In this document: one piece after another, positions 8,179-17,098 of the stretch
How positions within the stretch are numbered: position 1 is the first letter of the stretch
Layout of the letters: each line of letters begins with the position of its first letter
Source of the DNA: DAOTYE01 sp034434915
GTDB lineage: Bacteria > Chloroflexota > Dehalococcoidia > Dehalococcoidales > RBG-16-60-22
Length of the DNA: 64,000 nucleotides
Reading direction: 5' to 3'
Assembly: GCA_034434915.1 (NCBI GenBank)
Contig: DAOTYE010000023.1
Coordinates: 1-64,000, forward strand
Translations under genes and position numbers: made by a program
The notes under the pieces: model-generated
The model's input: only the letters and a program-made list of their open reading frames with translations
Told to the model about the DNA's origin: nothing
Databases searched by the model: none

Positions 8179-8208
8179 ATTCTAGCACTTGTGGCTCAGA
8201 CCGGTCAA
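8179..8208 (-). promoter_or_regulatory. Promoter of the homocysteine operon
   Basis: The minus strand shows TTGACC (8203-8208), an 18-base spacer and TAGAAT (8179-8184). The -10 box abuts the ATG at 8178 and lies nine bases before the ATG at 8169, and no Shine-Dalgarno is present. This points to a leaderless transcript. Confidence 0.6.
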
Positions 8209-8271
8209 TTTAAGTTAACATAAGATTGCATTCAGTTTTAGTTGTGATGTCATTGCGAGTAATTTCTTTCT

Positions 8272-8342
8272 GTCATTCCAGCGAAGGCTGGAATCCAGTC
8301 GTCAATTTTTATACTCTGGACTCTGGCTTCCGTCAAAATGAC
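8272..8342. repeat. Short dispersed palindromic element, copy 1
   Basis: This 71-bp unit is bounded by GTCATT and AATGAC inverted ends. Near its left end is a hairpin, ATTCCAGC-gaag-GCTGGAAT (8275-8294). Related units lie at 13447 and 63328, all between genes. It resembles non-autonomous REP/MITE-type elements and has no coding potential. Confidence 0.6.
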
Positions 8343-8345
8343 GCA

Positions 8346-8460
8346 GTCGTCCCCCTTTGAAAAAGGGGGGTTTGAGAAATAGCGAAAGTCGTCCCTCCTT
8401 TCAAAAGATTGCCAGAGAAAATCGGGTCGTCTCCCTTTCGTAAGGGGAGACTAAGAGGGA
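8346..8460. repeat. Three imperfect GTCGTC-pyrimidine repeats with hairpins
   Basis: The 512-base gap before aspS holds no gene. After the palindromic element it carries GTCGTC followed by CCCTTT-like tracts three times (from about 8346, 8388 and 8426). The first forms CCCCCTTT-gaa-AAAGGGGG (8351-8369) and the third forms a comparable stem at 8430-8450. The remaining bases up to the aspS promoter at 8631 show nothing recognisable. The function is unknown. Confidence 0.5.
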
Positions 8461-8630
8461 TTTCAAAAACCACTCGCTTCCCACTCGTTTACCAGTAACG
8501 ACTCACGCTCATATTAACCCCCTCCACGAAGTTCGTTTCTTCAGAATGAAAAATCACTAAAAAACGAAGAACGAATCAGCGGAAAATCCGCATCCAGACA
8601 AAGTTTCAGCCGGATGAAACCAGCATTAAG

Positions 8631-8660
8631 TTGAATAGCCTTTCTGCGATACGTTATAAT
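8631..8660 (+). promoter_or_regulatory. aspS promoter
   Basis: TTGAAT (8631-8636), an 18-base spacer and a perfect TATAAT (8655-8660) lie 31 bases before the aspS start, which has its own GGAGG at 8681-8685. Confidence 0.6.
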
Positions 8661-8690
8661 CAGCTATGGTAGCTTTTCAAGGAGGCATAC

Positions 8691-10487
8691 TTGCTCAAAA
8701 GTCACAGCTGTGGTGAACTGCGCGTAGAACATATTGGTAAAGAGGTAACGCTGGCAGGATGGGTTGACCGCCGCCGCGACCACGGCGGTCTTATTTTTAT
8801 TGACCTGCGTGATAGGGCAGGCATTGTCCAGGTAGCTTTCAACCCTGAGATTGCCAGGTCAGCCCATGAGGCGGCAGACAAGTTCCGCGGTGAGTTTGTC
8901 GTCCAGGTGAAAGGGGAGGTAGCCCGCCGTCCGCCCGGAACGGAAAACCCCAGACTGCCCACCGGCGATATTGAAGTGATTGCCCGCGAGGCGGTCATCC
9001 TCAACCCGGCGAAAACGCCCCCCTTCTATATTAATGAAGACGTGGATGTTGATGAGAACGTCCGGCTGAAATACCGTTACCTTGACCTGCGCCGTGAGCG
9101 GATGAGGGATAACCTTGTCCTGCGCCATAAAGTGGTCAGGTTCATGCGTGATTTCCTTGATGCCCGCGGCTTTATTGAAATAGAGACACCCATCCTCACC
9201 AAGAGCACGCCTGAGGGCGCGCGTGACTACCTTGTGCCGAGCCGCGTCCAGCCGGGGAAGTTTTATGCCCTCCCCCAGTCTCCTCAGCAGATGAAACAGC
9301 TCCTCATGGTCGCCGGTCTGGAGAAATACTATCAGATTGCCCGCTGTTTCCGTGATGAAGACCTGCGTGCTGACCGCCAGCCGGAGTTTACCCAGCTTGA
9401 CCTTGAGATGAGCTTTGTGGATGTAGAGGATATCCTCGTCCTGCTGGAAGACCTTTTCACCTCAATGGTGGCTACCCTGCTCCCGCAGAAAAAGATGATT
9501 AAACCTTTCCCTCGCCTGACCTATGCTGACGCCATGGGTCGCTTCGGCTCAGACAGACCTGACCTGCGCTTCGGCATGGAACTGAAGGATTTGTCAGACA
9601 TCGTAGCGAATTCCCAGTTTGAAGTCTTCCGCAATGCCATTAGCAATGGTGGCGCCGTGAAGGGCATCTGCCTTTCTGGCGGTGCTTCTTACACCCGCAA
9701 ACAGCTTGAAGAGCTCACCGAGCAGGCGAAGAAGTTTGGTGCCAAAGGACTGGTCACAATGGGGCTGGGGAGCGGTGAGGGCAGTCTGGATAGCCTGACG
9801 CTGGACATGGTCAGGTCTTCCGTCACCAAGTTCCTGGCGCTGGAGCAGATAAAAGAGATGGCACGGCGGCTTGATGCCAGAATGGGAGACCTGCTTCTCA
9901 TTGTCGCCGGAGATACCCGGACGGTCAATCTCACGCTGGGCGGGCTGAGGCAGGAGCTGGGCCGCCGGCTCAAGCTGGCTGACCCGGATATGTTCGCCTT
10001 CGCCTTCATTGTTGACTTTCCGCTTATGGAGAGAAACAAGGATACCGGGCAGTGGCAGACCGTTCACCACCCGTTTACCATGCCCAGAGATGAAGATATT
10101 CATCTGCTTGACACTGAGCCGGACAAGGTGAGAGCTAAGAGCTACGATATTATCTGCAACGGCTATGAACTCTCCAGCGGGAGCATCAGAATCCATAACA
10201 GCGAGCTTCAGAGCAAGATATTCAAGCTCCTCGGCTATACCGAAGAGCAGATTCAGGAGCGCTTCGGGCATATGCTGGAAGCCTTCAGCTATGGTGCTCC
10301 ACCCCACGGCGGCATCGCCCCAGGGATTGACCGCATCATCATGCTCTTCTCCGGAGCAGAGAGTATCAGGGAGGTGATTGCTTTTCCCAAGAACCAGAGT
10401 GCCGTGGACCTCACCTTTGATGCGCCGTCACCGGTGCGGGAAGACCAGCTCAAAGAGCTCCACATAAAGCTGAGAGAAGAAAAATAG
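8691..10487 (+). CDS. aspS: Aspartate--tRNA ligase
   Basis: This 598-residue class II synthetase charges tRNA-Asp. It starts with an OB-fold anticodon-binding domain ([24 protein letters not shown]) and continues with motif 2 ([20 protein letters not shown]), the bacterial-type GAD insertion around residues 290-410, and motif 3 ([12 protein letters not shown]). Length and domain order are those of bacterial AspRS. The start is a TTG spaced correctly behind GGAGG; no ATG fits. It heads a run of housekeeping genes. Whether it also mischarges tRNA-Asn, as non-discriminating AspRS enzymes do, cannot be read from the sequence. Confidence 0.97.
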   Translation: MLKSHSCGELRVEHIGKEVTLAGWVDRRRDHGGLIFIDLRDRAGIVQVAFNPEIARSAHEAADKFRGEFVVQVKGEVARRPPGTENPRLPTGDIEVIAREAVILNPAKTPPFYINEDVDVDENVRLKYRYLDLRRERMRDNLVLRHKVVRFMRDFLDARGFIEIETPILTKSTPEGARDYLVPSRVQPGKFYALPQSPQQMKQLLMVAGLEKYYQIARCFRDEDLRADRQPEFTQLDLEMSFVDVEDILVLLEDLFTSMVATLLPQKKMIKPFPRLTYADAMGRFGSDRPDLRFGMELKDLSDIVANSQFEVFRNAISNGGAVKGICLSGGASYTRKQLEELTEQAKKFGAKGLVTMGLGSGEGSLDSLTLDMVRSSVTKFLALEQIKEMARRLDARMGDLLLIVAGDTRTVNLTLGGLRQELGRRLKLADPDMFAFAFIVDFPLMERNKDTGQWQTVHHPFTMPRDEDIHLLDTEPDKVRAKSYDIICNGYELSSGSIRIHNSELQSKIFKLLGYTEEQIQERFGHMLEAFSYGAPPHGGIAPGIDRIIMLFSGAESIREVIAFPKNQSAVDLTFDAPSPVREDQLKELHIKLREEK

Positions 10488-10489
10488 AG

Positions 10490-11419
10490 ATGGTTGACAT
10501 AAGAGAAGTTGCTGAAAACGTCTATCTGATTGACAACGAAGTCTATGGCGTCAAAGGATGGGGCAGTGTCTATCTGCTGAATGAGGAAAGGAAAGCTCTC
10601 ATTGACACCGGGCCGGCCAACTCCGCGCCGGTTATTCTGGATGGGATGAAGAGGGTGGGCATTGCGCTGGAGGACATCAGCTATATCATCGCCACTCACA
10701 TCCACCTTGACCATGCCGGTGGCGCTGGCTTTCTGCTCCAGAAGATGCCCCGGGCACAGCTCATTGTCCACGGGCGGGGAGCTAAGCATCTCATCAACCC
10801 TTCTAAGCTGGTCGCCAGCATGATTTCCGTCCAGGGCGAAAAGACGATGCAGTTGTTCGGGGAGGTGGTGCCTGTGGAAGAGAGCAGGGTGAGGATAGTT
10901 GCAGACGGTGACCGGATAGATTTAAACTGCGAACAGATTCTGCGCATCATGGATGCCCCTGGACACGCCCCCCATGAGCTTTTCATCAGCGAAAGCCGGA
11001 ACAATGGCGTGTTTACGGGGGACGGTGCGGGCATGTATCTGGATGGCATCATTTTACCGCTGACGCCACCGCCAAGCTTTGATGCCGAGACATACATCGC
11101 CACTCTGGAGAAACTAGCCGGGCTTGAGCCCTCACGGATTTACTTTGCTCACTATGGCGTCACCACAAAGGTGACGGAGTATATAGAGAAAGTAATTGAA
11201 GTCCTGCGGGAAGAAGATGACTTCATCACCAGAGCGGTTGAGGCGAAGAACACCGCCAATCTGGAAAAGCGGCTGATTACAGCAAGGATGAAGCAACTGG
11301 CGCTTTTCAAGAAGGAAAAAACTGAAGCATACAGGTTTGCTGTTGAACACATTATCCCGATGAATGTAGCGGGTTATCTCAAGTATTATCAGGAAAAACA
11401 CGGGGTATCCCTGAGCTAG
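10490..11419 (+). CDS. Metallo-beta-lactamase-fold hydrolase
   Basis: This 309-residue protein carries the dinuclear zinc motif THIHLDHAGG (His70, His72, Asp74, His75). Further likely ligands are in DAPGHAPHE, FTGDGAGMY and YFAHYG. An extra C-terminal helical part of about 90 residues follows the catalytic fold. The substrate is unknown; glyoxalase-II-like thioester hydrolysis or another small-molecule hydrolysis is possible. It begins two bases after the aspS stop and ends 11 bases before tig, so it is embedded in the aspS-tig-clpP transcript. Confidence 0.88.
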   Translation: MVDIREVAENVYLIDNEVYGVKGWGSVYLLNEERKALIDTGPANSAPVILDGMKRVGIALEDISYIIATHIHLDHAGGAGFLLQKMPRAQLIVHGRGAKHLINPSKLVASMISVQGEKTMQLFGEVVPVEESRVRIVADGDRIDLNCEQILRIMDAPGHAPHELFISESRNNGVFTGDGAGMYLDGIILPLTPPPSFDAETYIATLEKLAGLEPSRIYFAHYGVTTKVTEYIEKVIEVLREEDDFITRAVEAKNTANLEKRLITARMKQLALFKKEKTEAYRFAVEHIIPMNVAGYLKYYQEKHGVSLS

Positions 11420-11430
11420 ATGGAGGCAGT

Positions 11431-12819
11431 GTGAAAGTTACCAAAGATAAGGTAGAAAAAGGTCAGGCGTTTTTGACTGTGGAAACAGAGCCGGCAGAGG
11501 TTGAAAAATCGCTCAGTGAGGCTTACAAGCACCTGGTGCAGAGAGTGAATGTGCCTGGTTTTCGCAAAGGCAAGGCACCACGCCCCATACTGGAGCGATA
11601 TGTCGGCAGACAGAACTTCCTCAGTGAGGCGATTGAGCACCTCATCCCGGAGGCTTATGAGAAAGCGCTGAAAGAGGCGAGCATTGAGGCGATTGCCCAG
11701 CCGCAGATTGAGGTTATCCAGACTGAGCCCACAGTTACCTTCAAAGCCACTGTGCCGCTTTTGCCGGTGGTGAAGCTGGGCGACTATAAAAGTATCAGAA
11801 TAACGCCAGAGCCGGTCACTGTCACCGATGAGCAGGTAAACCAGGCGATTGAGGTGCTGCGTCACCAGCACGCCATCTGGGAGCCGGTGGAGCGCCCGGT
11901 GCAGTTTAATGACCTGGTCATACTGGACATTGAGAGCCATATTGGCAATGCCCCATTTATCAACCAGAAAGGACTCCAATATCATGTGGCGGAAGACCGC
12001 ACCTTCCCGGCGCCAGGATTTGCAGCCCAAATCACCGGCATGAAGAAAGGCGAAGAAAAAGAGTTCAAGCTGACTTTCCCCAAAGATTATCCCCGCGCCG
12101 AGCTGGCAGATAAAGAGACCAGCTTTAAGGTTAAGGTGGGGGAAATCAAGCAGGAGGTTCTGCCTGAGCTAAATGATGATTTTGCCAAAGTGGTCAATCC
12201 TGAGTTTGCCACCTTTGCAGTGCTGAAGCAGAAAGTTGCTGAAAGTCTAAAGGAGCGGGCGGAGGAGAAAGCCAGAGCTGAATTTGAGGACAAGGTCATC
12301 ACTGAGGTCACCCGGATAGCCCAGGTTGAGTTCCCGCCGGTGCTGGTGGAGAGGGAGATGCAGAGGATGCTGGAGGAAGAGTCAAGGCGTTTTCAGATGC
12401 AGGGCGCTGATTTCGGTGAATATCTTAAGAGCACCAGAAAGACCGGAGAACAATTGCGCCAGGAGCTTGAACCGGTGGCAATCAAACGTCTGATGCAATC
12501 TCTGGTGCTGAGCAAGGTGGCAGAGGAAGAAAAAGTTGACGTGAGCGATGCAGAGATAGATAATGAAATTGAGAACATGTTAAAAGGCGTCTCCGAAAAG
12601 AAGGAGGAACTGCAGAAAGCATTCAACAACCCGAACTCGCGCGAATCTATCAAACGGATGCTCCTGACGCGGAAGACGGTAAACCTTTTAGTGGAGATAG
12701 CCCGGAGTCCAGTTTCAGAGAGCCCGGCTAGCCCGCAGGCTGAACCAAAAAAGAATAAGGAGAAAAAGAAAACGGCAAAGACTGAAGGTAACAAGGAGGG
12801 AGAACATGATGAACAGTAA
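11431..12819 (+). CDS. tig: Trigger factor (ribosome-associated chaperone)
   Basis: This is a 462-residue protein with three parts: an N-terminal ribosome-binding domain with the signature [12 protein letters not shown] near residue 40, a central FKBP-type prolyl isomerase domain (about 150-235) and a helical C-terminal chaperone domain. A lysine-rich tail ([15 protein letters not shown]) follows the normal end. It helps new polypeptides fold at the ribosome exit. The start is GTG, after a GAGGC site. Its last 14 bases overlap clpP, a common pairing in bacteria. Confidence 0.96.
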   Translation: MKVTKDKVEKGQAFLTVETEPAEVEKSLSEAYKHLVQRVNVPGFRKGKAPRPILERYVGRQNFLSEAIEHLIPEAYEKALKEASIEAIAQPQIEVIQTEPTVTFKATVPLLPVVKLGDYKSIRITPEPVTVTDEQVNQAIEVLRHQHAIWEPVERPVQFNDLVILDIESHIGNAPFINQKGLQYHVAEDRTFPAPGFAAQITGMKKGEEKEFKLTFPKDYPRAELADKETSFKVKVGEIKQEVLPELNDDFAKVVNPEFATFAVLKQKVAESLKERAEEKARAEFEDKVITEVTRIAQVEFPPVLVEREMQRMLEEESRRFQMQGADFGEYLKSTRKTGEQLRQELEPVAIKRLMQSLVLSKVAEEEKVDVSDAEIDNEIENMLKGVSEKKEELQKAFNNPNSRESIKRMLLTRKTVNLLVEIARSPVSESPASPQAEPKKNKEKKKTAKTEGNKEGEHDEQ

Positions 12820-13435
12820 TCCCATGAATGTCATCCCGATGGTTATTGAGAGCAGTGCCAGAGGCGAACGAGCCTTTGATATCTACTCATTGCTGTTGAA
12901 GGAACGTATTGTCATGCTGGGTATGCCTATAAATGACCAGGTGGCGAACCTCGTCGTTGCCCAGCTTCTCTATCTGGACCGGGAGGACCCGGGCAAGGAC
13001 ATCAGCCTCTATATCAATAGCCCCGGCGGCGTCATCAACGCCGGCCTGGCGATTTATGACACCATGCAGCTTATGCAGTCAGATGTTTCCACAATCTGCA
13101 TCGGGCTGACGGCAAGTATGGCGACTGTTCTCCTCTGCGCCGGCACTAAGGGGAAGCGCTATGCTCTGCCTAACTCCACCATCCATCTTCATCAGGCATT
13201 TGGCGGAGCACAGGGACGCGCCGCTGATGTGGAGATTGCCGCCCGTGAAATCATGAGGCTCCAGGATATCATCCGCAATATCCTCGTCAAGCACACCGGT
13301 CAGCCCATGGAGAAGATAATCCATGATACTGACCGAGACTTCTATCTGAACCCGGAGCAGGCGGTAGAGTACGGCATCATTGACGAGGTGCTGAAGAAAC
13401 CAGCGGGGAAAGAGACCAAGCCGGAGAAGAAATAA
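12806..13435 (+). CDS. clpP: ATP-dependent Clp protease proteolytic subunit
   Basis: This 209-residue serine protease shows the catalytic triad Ser104 (GLTASMA), His129 (IHLHQ) and Asp178 (DTDRDFY). It has no long propeptide. It forms the barrel that degrades proteins unfolded by ClpX or ClpA/C. A GGAGG site lies inside the end of tig and the start overlaps tig by 14 bases, so translation is probably coupled. The usual next gene, clpX, is absent; the following gene is convergent. The extra histidine in IHLHQ replaces the common MIHQP context. Confidence 0.96.
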   Translation: MMNSNPMNVIPMVIESSARGERAFDIYSLLLKERIVMLGMPINDQVANLVVAQLLYLDREDPGKDISLYINSPGGVINAGLAIYDTMQLMQSDVSTICIGLTASMATVLLCAGTKGKRYALPNSTIHLHQAFGGAQGRAADVEIAAREIMRLQDIIRNILVKHTGQPMEKIIHDTDRDFYLNPEQAVEYGIIDEVLKKPAGKETKPEKK

Positions 13436-13446
13436 GCCGGAGTCAC

Positions 13447-13523
13447 ATCATTCTGGCGAAAGCCAGAATCCATAAGATAAACATCAGCTTTTTGGAACGG
13501 ATTCCAGCCGCCACCGGAATGAT
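13447..13523. repeat. Short dispersed palindromic element, copy 2
   Basis: A 77-bp unit bounded by ATCATTC and GAATGAT inverted ends, with a hairpin TTCTGGC-gaaa-GCCAGAA at 13451-13468. It sits between convergent clpP and the channel gene and may double as a transcription terminator for both. It is related to copy 1 at 8272. Confidence 0.55.
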
Positions 13524-13539
13524 AAGTGTGGCGTTTGAA

Positions 13540-14364
13540 CTAAATCGTGTAGTCCGGTTTTTCTCCCAGTCGGTCGCTGATAAGGGCGTTGATTGCACCG
13601 CGCAGGGCAATTAGCTCTGGCTCACTCAGCTGGTCAAGGTTTAAGAGCTTCTCCTGTATCTCCCTGATGGCGGGATTGATTATGCTTGCCTCCGCCTTCC
13701 TTGCAGTCAAAAAGGCGGCAAGGTTGGCGATGAGGATACCCCATGTAATCAGTCCGGAGATGATGAGCACCAGTCCAAAGATATGCCCGGCGGTGGTGAC
13801 CGGCGCAATGTCTCCGTAGCCGGGAGTGGTCCACGTCACCAGCGAAGCGTAAAGCGCATCCCAGTAGTTGTTTATTTTCTCATTCACCCCGCGCTCAGCG
13901 TAAAACAGCAGTACTGATGATGCCAGCATGATGCAGGTGAGGGCAAGCAGCATCCATTGCAGTCCGTTGAGCCTGGCGAAGCGGGCGATATTGAAACCCA
14001 GCCCGTCCAGAGAGCGGATGACCCGTGCCATGCGGGCAATCCTGAGAAGCCGCAGTATGCGGACTAGGCGTACCACTCTCAGCCAGCGCATCACCGGCAG
14101 GATGGCGACCAAATCAAGCCAGTGCTCCTTCAGATAGCGTAAGCGCGAAGAGGCGACCGAAATACGGGTGACAAACTCCAGGATAAAAAATGAGGTAATG
14201 CCCAAATCTATACCGTCAAGTATGGCGATACCTCCCGGTGAGAAATCAAAAAAGTCCGGCAGAAAGCCGATGACAACGAACACGATGGCGAGTGCCACCA
14301 TAAACGATTCCCAGGCGACCTCATAGCTATCAAAAAAATGGGCAAGCGTTTTACGCAGGTTCAT
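13540..14364 (-). CDS. Voltage-gated potassium-channel-like protein
   Basis: This 274-residue protein has six predicted membrane helices with a pore loop. The fourth helix carries nine arginines at exact three-residue spacing (93, 96, 99, 102, 105, 108, 111, 114, 117), a textbook S4 voltage sensor of unusual length. The selectivity filter reads TTPGYGD (179-185) where most potassium channels have TTVGYGD. A short cytoplasmic C-terminal helix follows, with no RCK domain. The start has an AAGGGGA ribosome site. It stands alone, convergent with clpP. The ion preference is inferred from GYGD only. Confidence 0.88.
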   Translation of the reverse strand: MNLRKTLAHFFDSYEVAWESFMVALAIVFVVIGFLPDFFDFSPGGIAILDGIDLGITSFFILEFVTRISVASSRLRYLKEHWLDLVAILPVMRWLRVVRLVRILRLLRIARMARVIRSLDGLGFNIARFARLNGLQWMLLALTCIMLASSVLLFYAERGVNEKINNYWDALYASLVTWTTPGYGDIAPVTTAGHIFGLVLIISGLITWGILIANLAAFLTARKAEASIINPAIREIQEKLLNLDQLSEPELIALRGAINALISDRLGEKPDYTI

Positions 14365-14504
14365 AGCATCCCCTTATGCCAATAAGTCTTATTCAGTCTA
14401 ATATGCCATGTGCGCTTTTCCAGCCATCAGCAAGTTTCATAAAGCTGGCATCGCCTTTTTGGCGAACTCAATATCGGGTTTCTGTTACTGACCTAAAATC
14501 TGTG

Positions 14505-15338
14505 TTACGCAGGCAGAAGCCCTTTTACGCGCTCGTTGATTTCAGCGGTGAGGTCATAGCCGTGGATGGCCCTGCCGTGAGCATCAACGACTTTTTTATC
14601 AGCCGTAATTTTCACCCGTCCTTCACTGAAGGCTTTGATGGTGGTGATGATGAGCGGCAGTTCCCGCACGTAGCCTTGCTCTCTGATGGTTTTGAAGAGA
14701 GGATTATTTTCTCCTTGCTCTTTTTTCACCTGCGCCAAAGATTGCTTTTTGATGTCAATCCAATACGGGTCAAAAGGCTTGCCGCGGATAGGATAGGTGC
14801 AGTAGGTAACCACGGGTCCTCGGTCAAGCTCCGGCGTGACCAGGTGCATCATGACGCCGGACTCTCGGGCGTCAGTCTCTATGAGCTTCCAGATGACCTC
14901 CTGCCAGGTGCCGGCGGGCCCGGTGGGGGAGGCAGGGTGAAGGTTAATCATGTTGTATTTCTGGCACATCTCCTTGCCCACGATAAGCATGTAGCCTGCG
15001 AGCACGCAGAGGTCAGGGTTGAAATCCTTGAGCCTTGCCATCACTTCGCGGTCGTAGGCAAGACGCCACTCTGCCAGCTCGCCGGTCTCTGAGCCCGGTG
15101 AGGTAGCGCCCACCTTTGCCTTGAACTTTTGGTAAGAAAAAGTAACGAGGGGAATGTTATAGTCCCTGACCATCTGGAGAGTAGTGTCCGTGGTTTCAGC
15201 TTCACCGGGGTCGCGACTGCAGAAGAAAAACTCTATCCTGGCATCAAGCTCTCCCGAGGCGATGCTTGCCTGCACTGCCTTGAGCAATCCGCGGGAGCCT
15301 TTGCCCCTCGCCGTGGAGAACCAGCCGAGCTTATACAT
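14505..15338 (-). CDS. Formyltransferase-family protein (PurN-like)
   Basis: This 277-residue protein has the formyltransferase core. The catalytic Asn and His are in MINLHPA and the Asp in PELDRGPVV, the arrangement of phosphoribosylglycinamide formyltransferase. Overall similarity to PurN is limited, the protein is about 70 residues longer, and the N-terminal segment WFSTARGKGSRGLL differs from the PurN GSGSNLQ loop. It may transfer formyl from formyltetrahydrofolate to another amine. It is the last gene of the dprA-to-formyltransferase run; the PHP gene ends 13 bases upstream. Confidence 0.75.
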   Translation of the reverse strand: MYKLGWFSTARGKGSRGLLKAVQASIASGELDARIEFFFCSRDPGEAETTDTTLQMVRDYNIPLVTFSYQKFKAKVGATSPGSETGELAEWRLAYDREVMARLKDFNPDLCVLAGYMLIVGKEMCQKYNMINLHPASPTGPAGTWQEVIWKLIETDARESGVMMHLVTPELDRGPVVTYCTYPIRGKPFDPYWIDIKKQSLAQVKKEQGENNPLFKTIREQGYVRELPLIITTIKAFSEGRVKITADKKVVDAHGRAIHGYDLTAEINERVKGLLPA

Positions 15339-15351
15339 TACCTTGCCCCAA

Positions 15352-15993
15352 TCATATGTTCTTCAGCTTAGCCAAGGCGCTGGAGACGTGGCGGAGCGGG
15401 TTGGTGCGGCGTCCCACGATTTTACCCTGGACAAGCGCCTGCAGGAAATCTTCTCTCCCGCTAAACTCCGGCATCTCAACATAAGCATTGCCGATTTCTT
15501 CAGCGGTATGGGCATCACTGCCGGCGCCTTTGGCGATGCCGTGCTTTTCCGCAAACTGTCTCGCTTTGGTAGAACAGCGTGTCAGAGTACAGCGGGCGTT
15601 AAAAGCCTCCATCACGTCTATACGGTCGGCGATTTCTGCCACAATCTTACCGCCCAGGGAAGAGGGGCGGAGAAAGTCATAGGCGTGAGGAATGCAGACC
15701 AGCCCGCCCTGCGCTTTAATACGGGCGATGGTCTCATCAACAGAAAGCCCGCTGGGGATATGTTCTTTAAGGAACATGCCCATAATTTCACCATGGGGCG
15801 TCAGTATTTCCTCGGCAACGATGACCTTGAACGGGGCGATTTCCTTCATCTTGAGGGCGCCCTCAATAGTGTCGTGGTCGGAGATGGCGATGCAGTTAAT
15901 GTCCTTCTCCAGACACCGGGCGATTATTTTGTCCAGCGGCGTGCGGCAGTCCATGGAATATTCTGTGTGAATATGCAGGTCAGCTTTAAGCAT
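15352..15993 (-). CDS. PHP-domain metal-dependent phosphoesterase
   Basis: This 213-residue protein carries PHP motifs: DLHIHTEYSMD at residue 5 (motif I), AISDHDTIEGA (motif II), CIPHAYDFLRP (motif III) and GSDAHTAEEIG (motif IV). These place three metals for phosphoester hydrolysis. Single-domain PHP proteins include histidinol phosphatase and nucleoside 3',5'-bisphosphate phosphatases (TrpH type); the short length fits the latter group. It lies between the Xaa-Pro peptidase and the formyltransferase in the same direction. There is no clear ribosome site, so translation may be coupled to the gene before. Confidence 0.85.
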   Translation of the reverse strand: MLKADLHIHTEYSMDCRTPLDKIIARCLEKDINCIAISDHDTIEGALKMKEIAPFKVIVAEEILTPHGEIMGMFLKEHIPSGLSVDETIARIKAQGGLVCIPHAYDFLRPSSLGGKIVAEIADRIDVMEAFNARCTLTRCSTKARQFAEKHGIAKGAGSDAHTAEEIGNAYVEMPEFSGREDFLQALVQGKIVGRRTNPLRHVSSALAKLKNI

Positions 15994-16012
15994 CAGTTGT
16001 CATTATCCCTTC

Positions 16013-17098
16013 TTATCTCAGTTGATAGTCTTTACTGGCTTGGGTGAGCACTTTCAGCTTGCCTTTCTCTACGGCCACCAGGTCTTCAATTCTCACTCCT
16101 CCCCACCCAGGCAGGTAAATCCCCGGCTCAATGGAGAAGACCATGCCGTCAGTGAGCACGTCTGTGGAGAGCGGACCGAGGCGGGGCGCTTCATGAACGG
16201 CAAGCCCCACGCCATGTCCCAGCCCGTGTCCGAAATAGTCCGCATAGCCTGCCTCAGTAATCACGGTGCGGGCAAGGTTGTCTGCCTCTTTGCCGGTCAT
16301 ACCTGCCTTTATTATAGCAAGGGCGGTGAGCTGGGCGCCAAGAACGATGTCATAAATTCTCCTGAACTTATCTTCAGGTGTGCCGAGGCAGATGGTGCGG
16401 GTGAGGTCGCTGGCGTAGCCGTCAAGTTTAGCGCCGATGTCCATCAGGACCGGCTCGCCTTCTTTAATCGCGCGGTCTGCGGGCTGGTGGTGGGGTAGGG
16501 CGGCGTTCAGCCCGGAGGCGACGATGACCTCAAAGGGCACACCCTGGCTACCGTGCTCACGGATGGACTTTTCAAGCTCCCAGGCGATTTCCTTTTCCGT
16601 CATGCCGGCGCGCAGGTTCTGTGACACACTACTGAACGCGTCATCGCCTATGGCGACGGCTCTGGCAATCAGCGCAAGCTCTTCCGGCTCCTTGATGATG
16701 CGTAGCGCCTCCACCACCCCATCAAGGGGGATGAGCTTGAGAGAAGATTGTCTCTCATTAAGCAGGTTAGTAAGCTGACGGTAGAAGCTGAAAGTGATGT
16801 GCCCTGCTTCAAAACCAAGTCTATTTATGGTGAAGCCAGCCATGAGGTTAAAAAACCATTCGGCGAACTCGCCGGTCATTTTGAAAATGTCGTAGTCCGG
16901 CGCCTGCTGTTTGGCTTGCTCAATATAGCGGAAGTCGGTGACCAGAACAGCCTGTTGCTGAGAGATAAGGAGGTAGCCCGTTGACCCGGCAAAACCAGAA
17001 AGATAGTAGCGGTTCTCCGGCTGGGAGATGAAGATGGCGTCAACTTCTTTTTCAGCGAGTTTCTGGCGCAGTTTCTGCAGCCTGCGGGCGATGTTCAC
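16013..17098 (-). CDS. M24 family Xaa-Pro dipeptidase/aminopeptidase
   Basis: This 361-residue pita-bread metallopeptidase removes residues next to proline. The metal ligands are visible: Asp in MDIGAKLDG and SDLTRTICLG, His in GHGLGHGVGLAVHEAP, and Glu in FSIEPGIYLPG and RIEDLV. The N-terminal creatinase-like domain begins with RRLQKLRQKLAEKEVDAIF. I chose the GTG at 17098, behind GAAGGAAG; a longer ATG start exists at 17137. Either way the gene begins inside the xerC 3' end (47 bases from GTG). Intracellular peptide turnover is the likely role. Confidence 0.9.
   Translation of the reverse strand: MNIARRLQKLRQKLAEKEVDAIFISQPENRYYLSGFAGSTGYLLISQQQAVLVTDFRYIEQAKQQAPDYDIFKMTGEFAEWFFNLMAGFTINRLGFEAGHITFSFYRQLTNLLNERQSSLKLIPLDGVVEALRIIKEPEELALIARAVAIGDDAFSSVSQNLRAGMTEKEIAWELEKSIREHGSQGVPFEVIVASGLNAALPHHQPADRAIKEGEPVLMDIGAKLDGYASDLTRTICLGTPEDKFRRIYDIVLGAQLTALAIIKAGMTGKEADNLARTVITEAGYADYFGHGLGHGVGLAVHEAPRLGPLSTDVLTDGMVFSIEPGIYLPGWGGVRIEDLVAVEKGKLKVLTQASKDYQLR

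Noticed and set aside
9594..10307. A 237-residue minus-strand open frame inside aspS
   Set aside because: It is a shadow frame of a certain aspS gene.
15184..16047. A 287-residue plus-strand open frame
   Set aside because: It is antisense to the formyltransferase and PHP genes, which have clear motifs, and it has no ribosome site or family.
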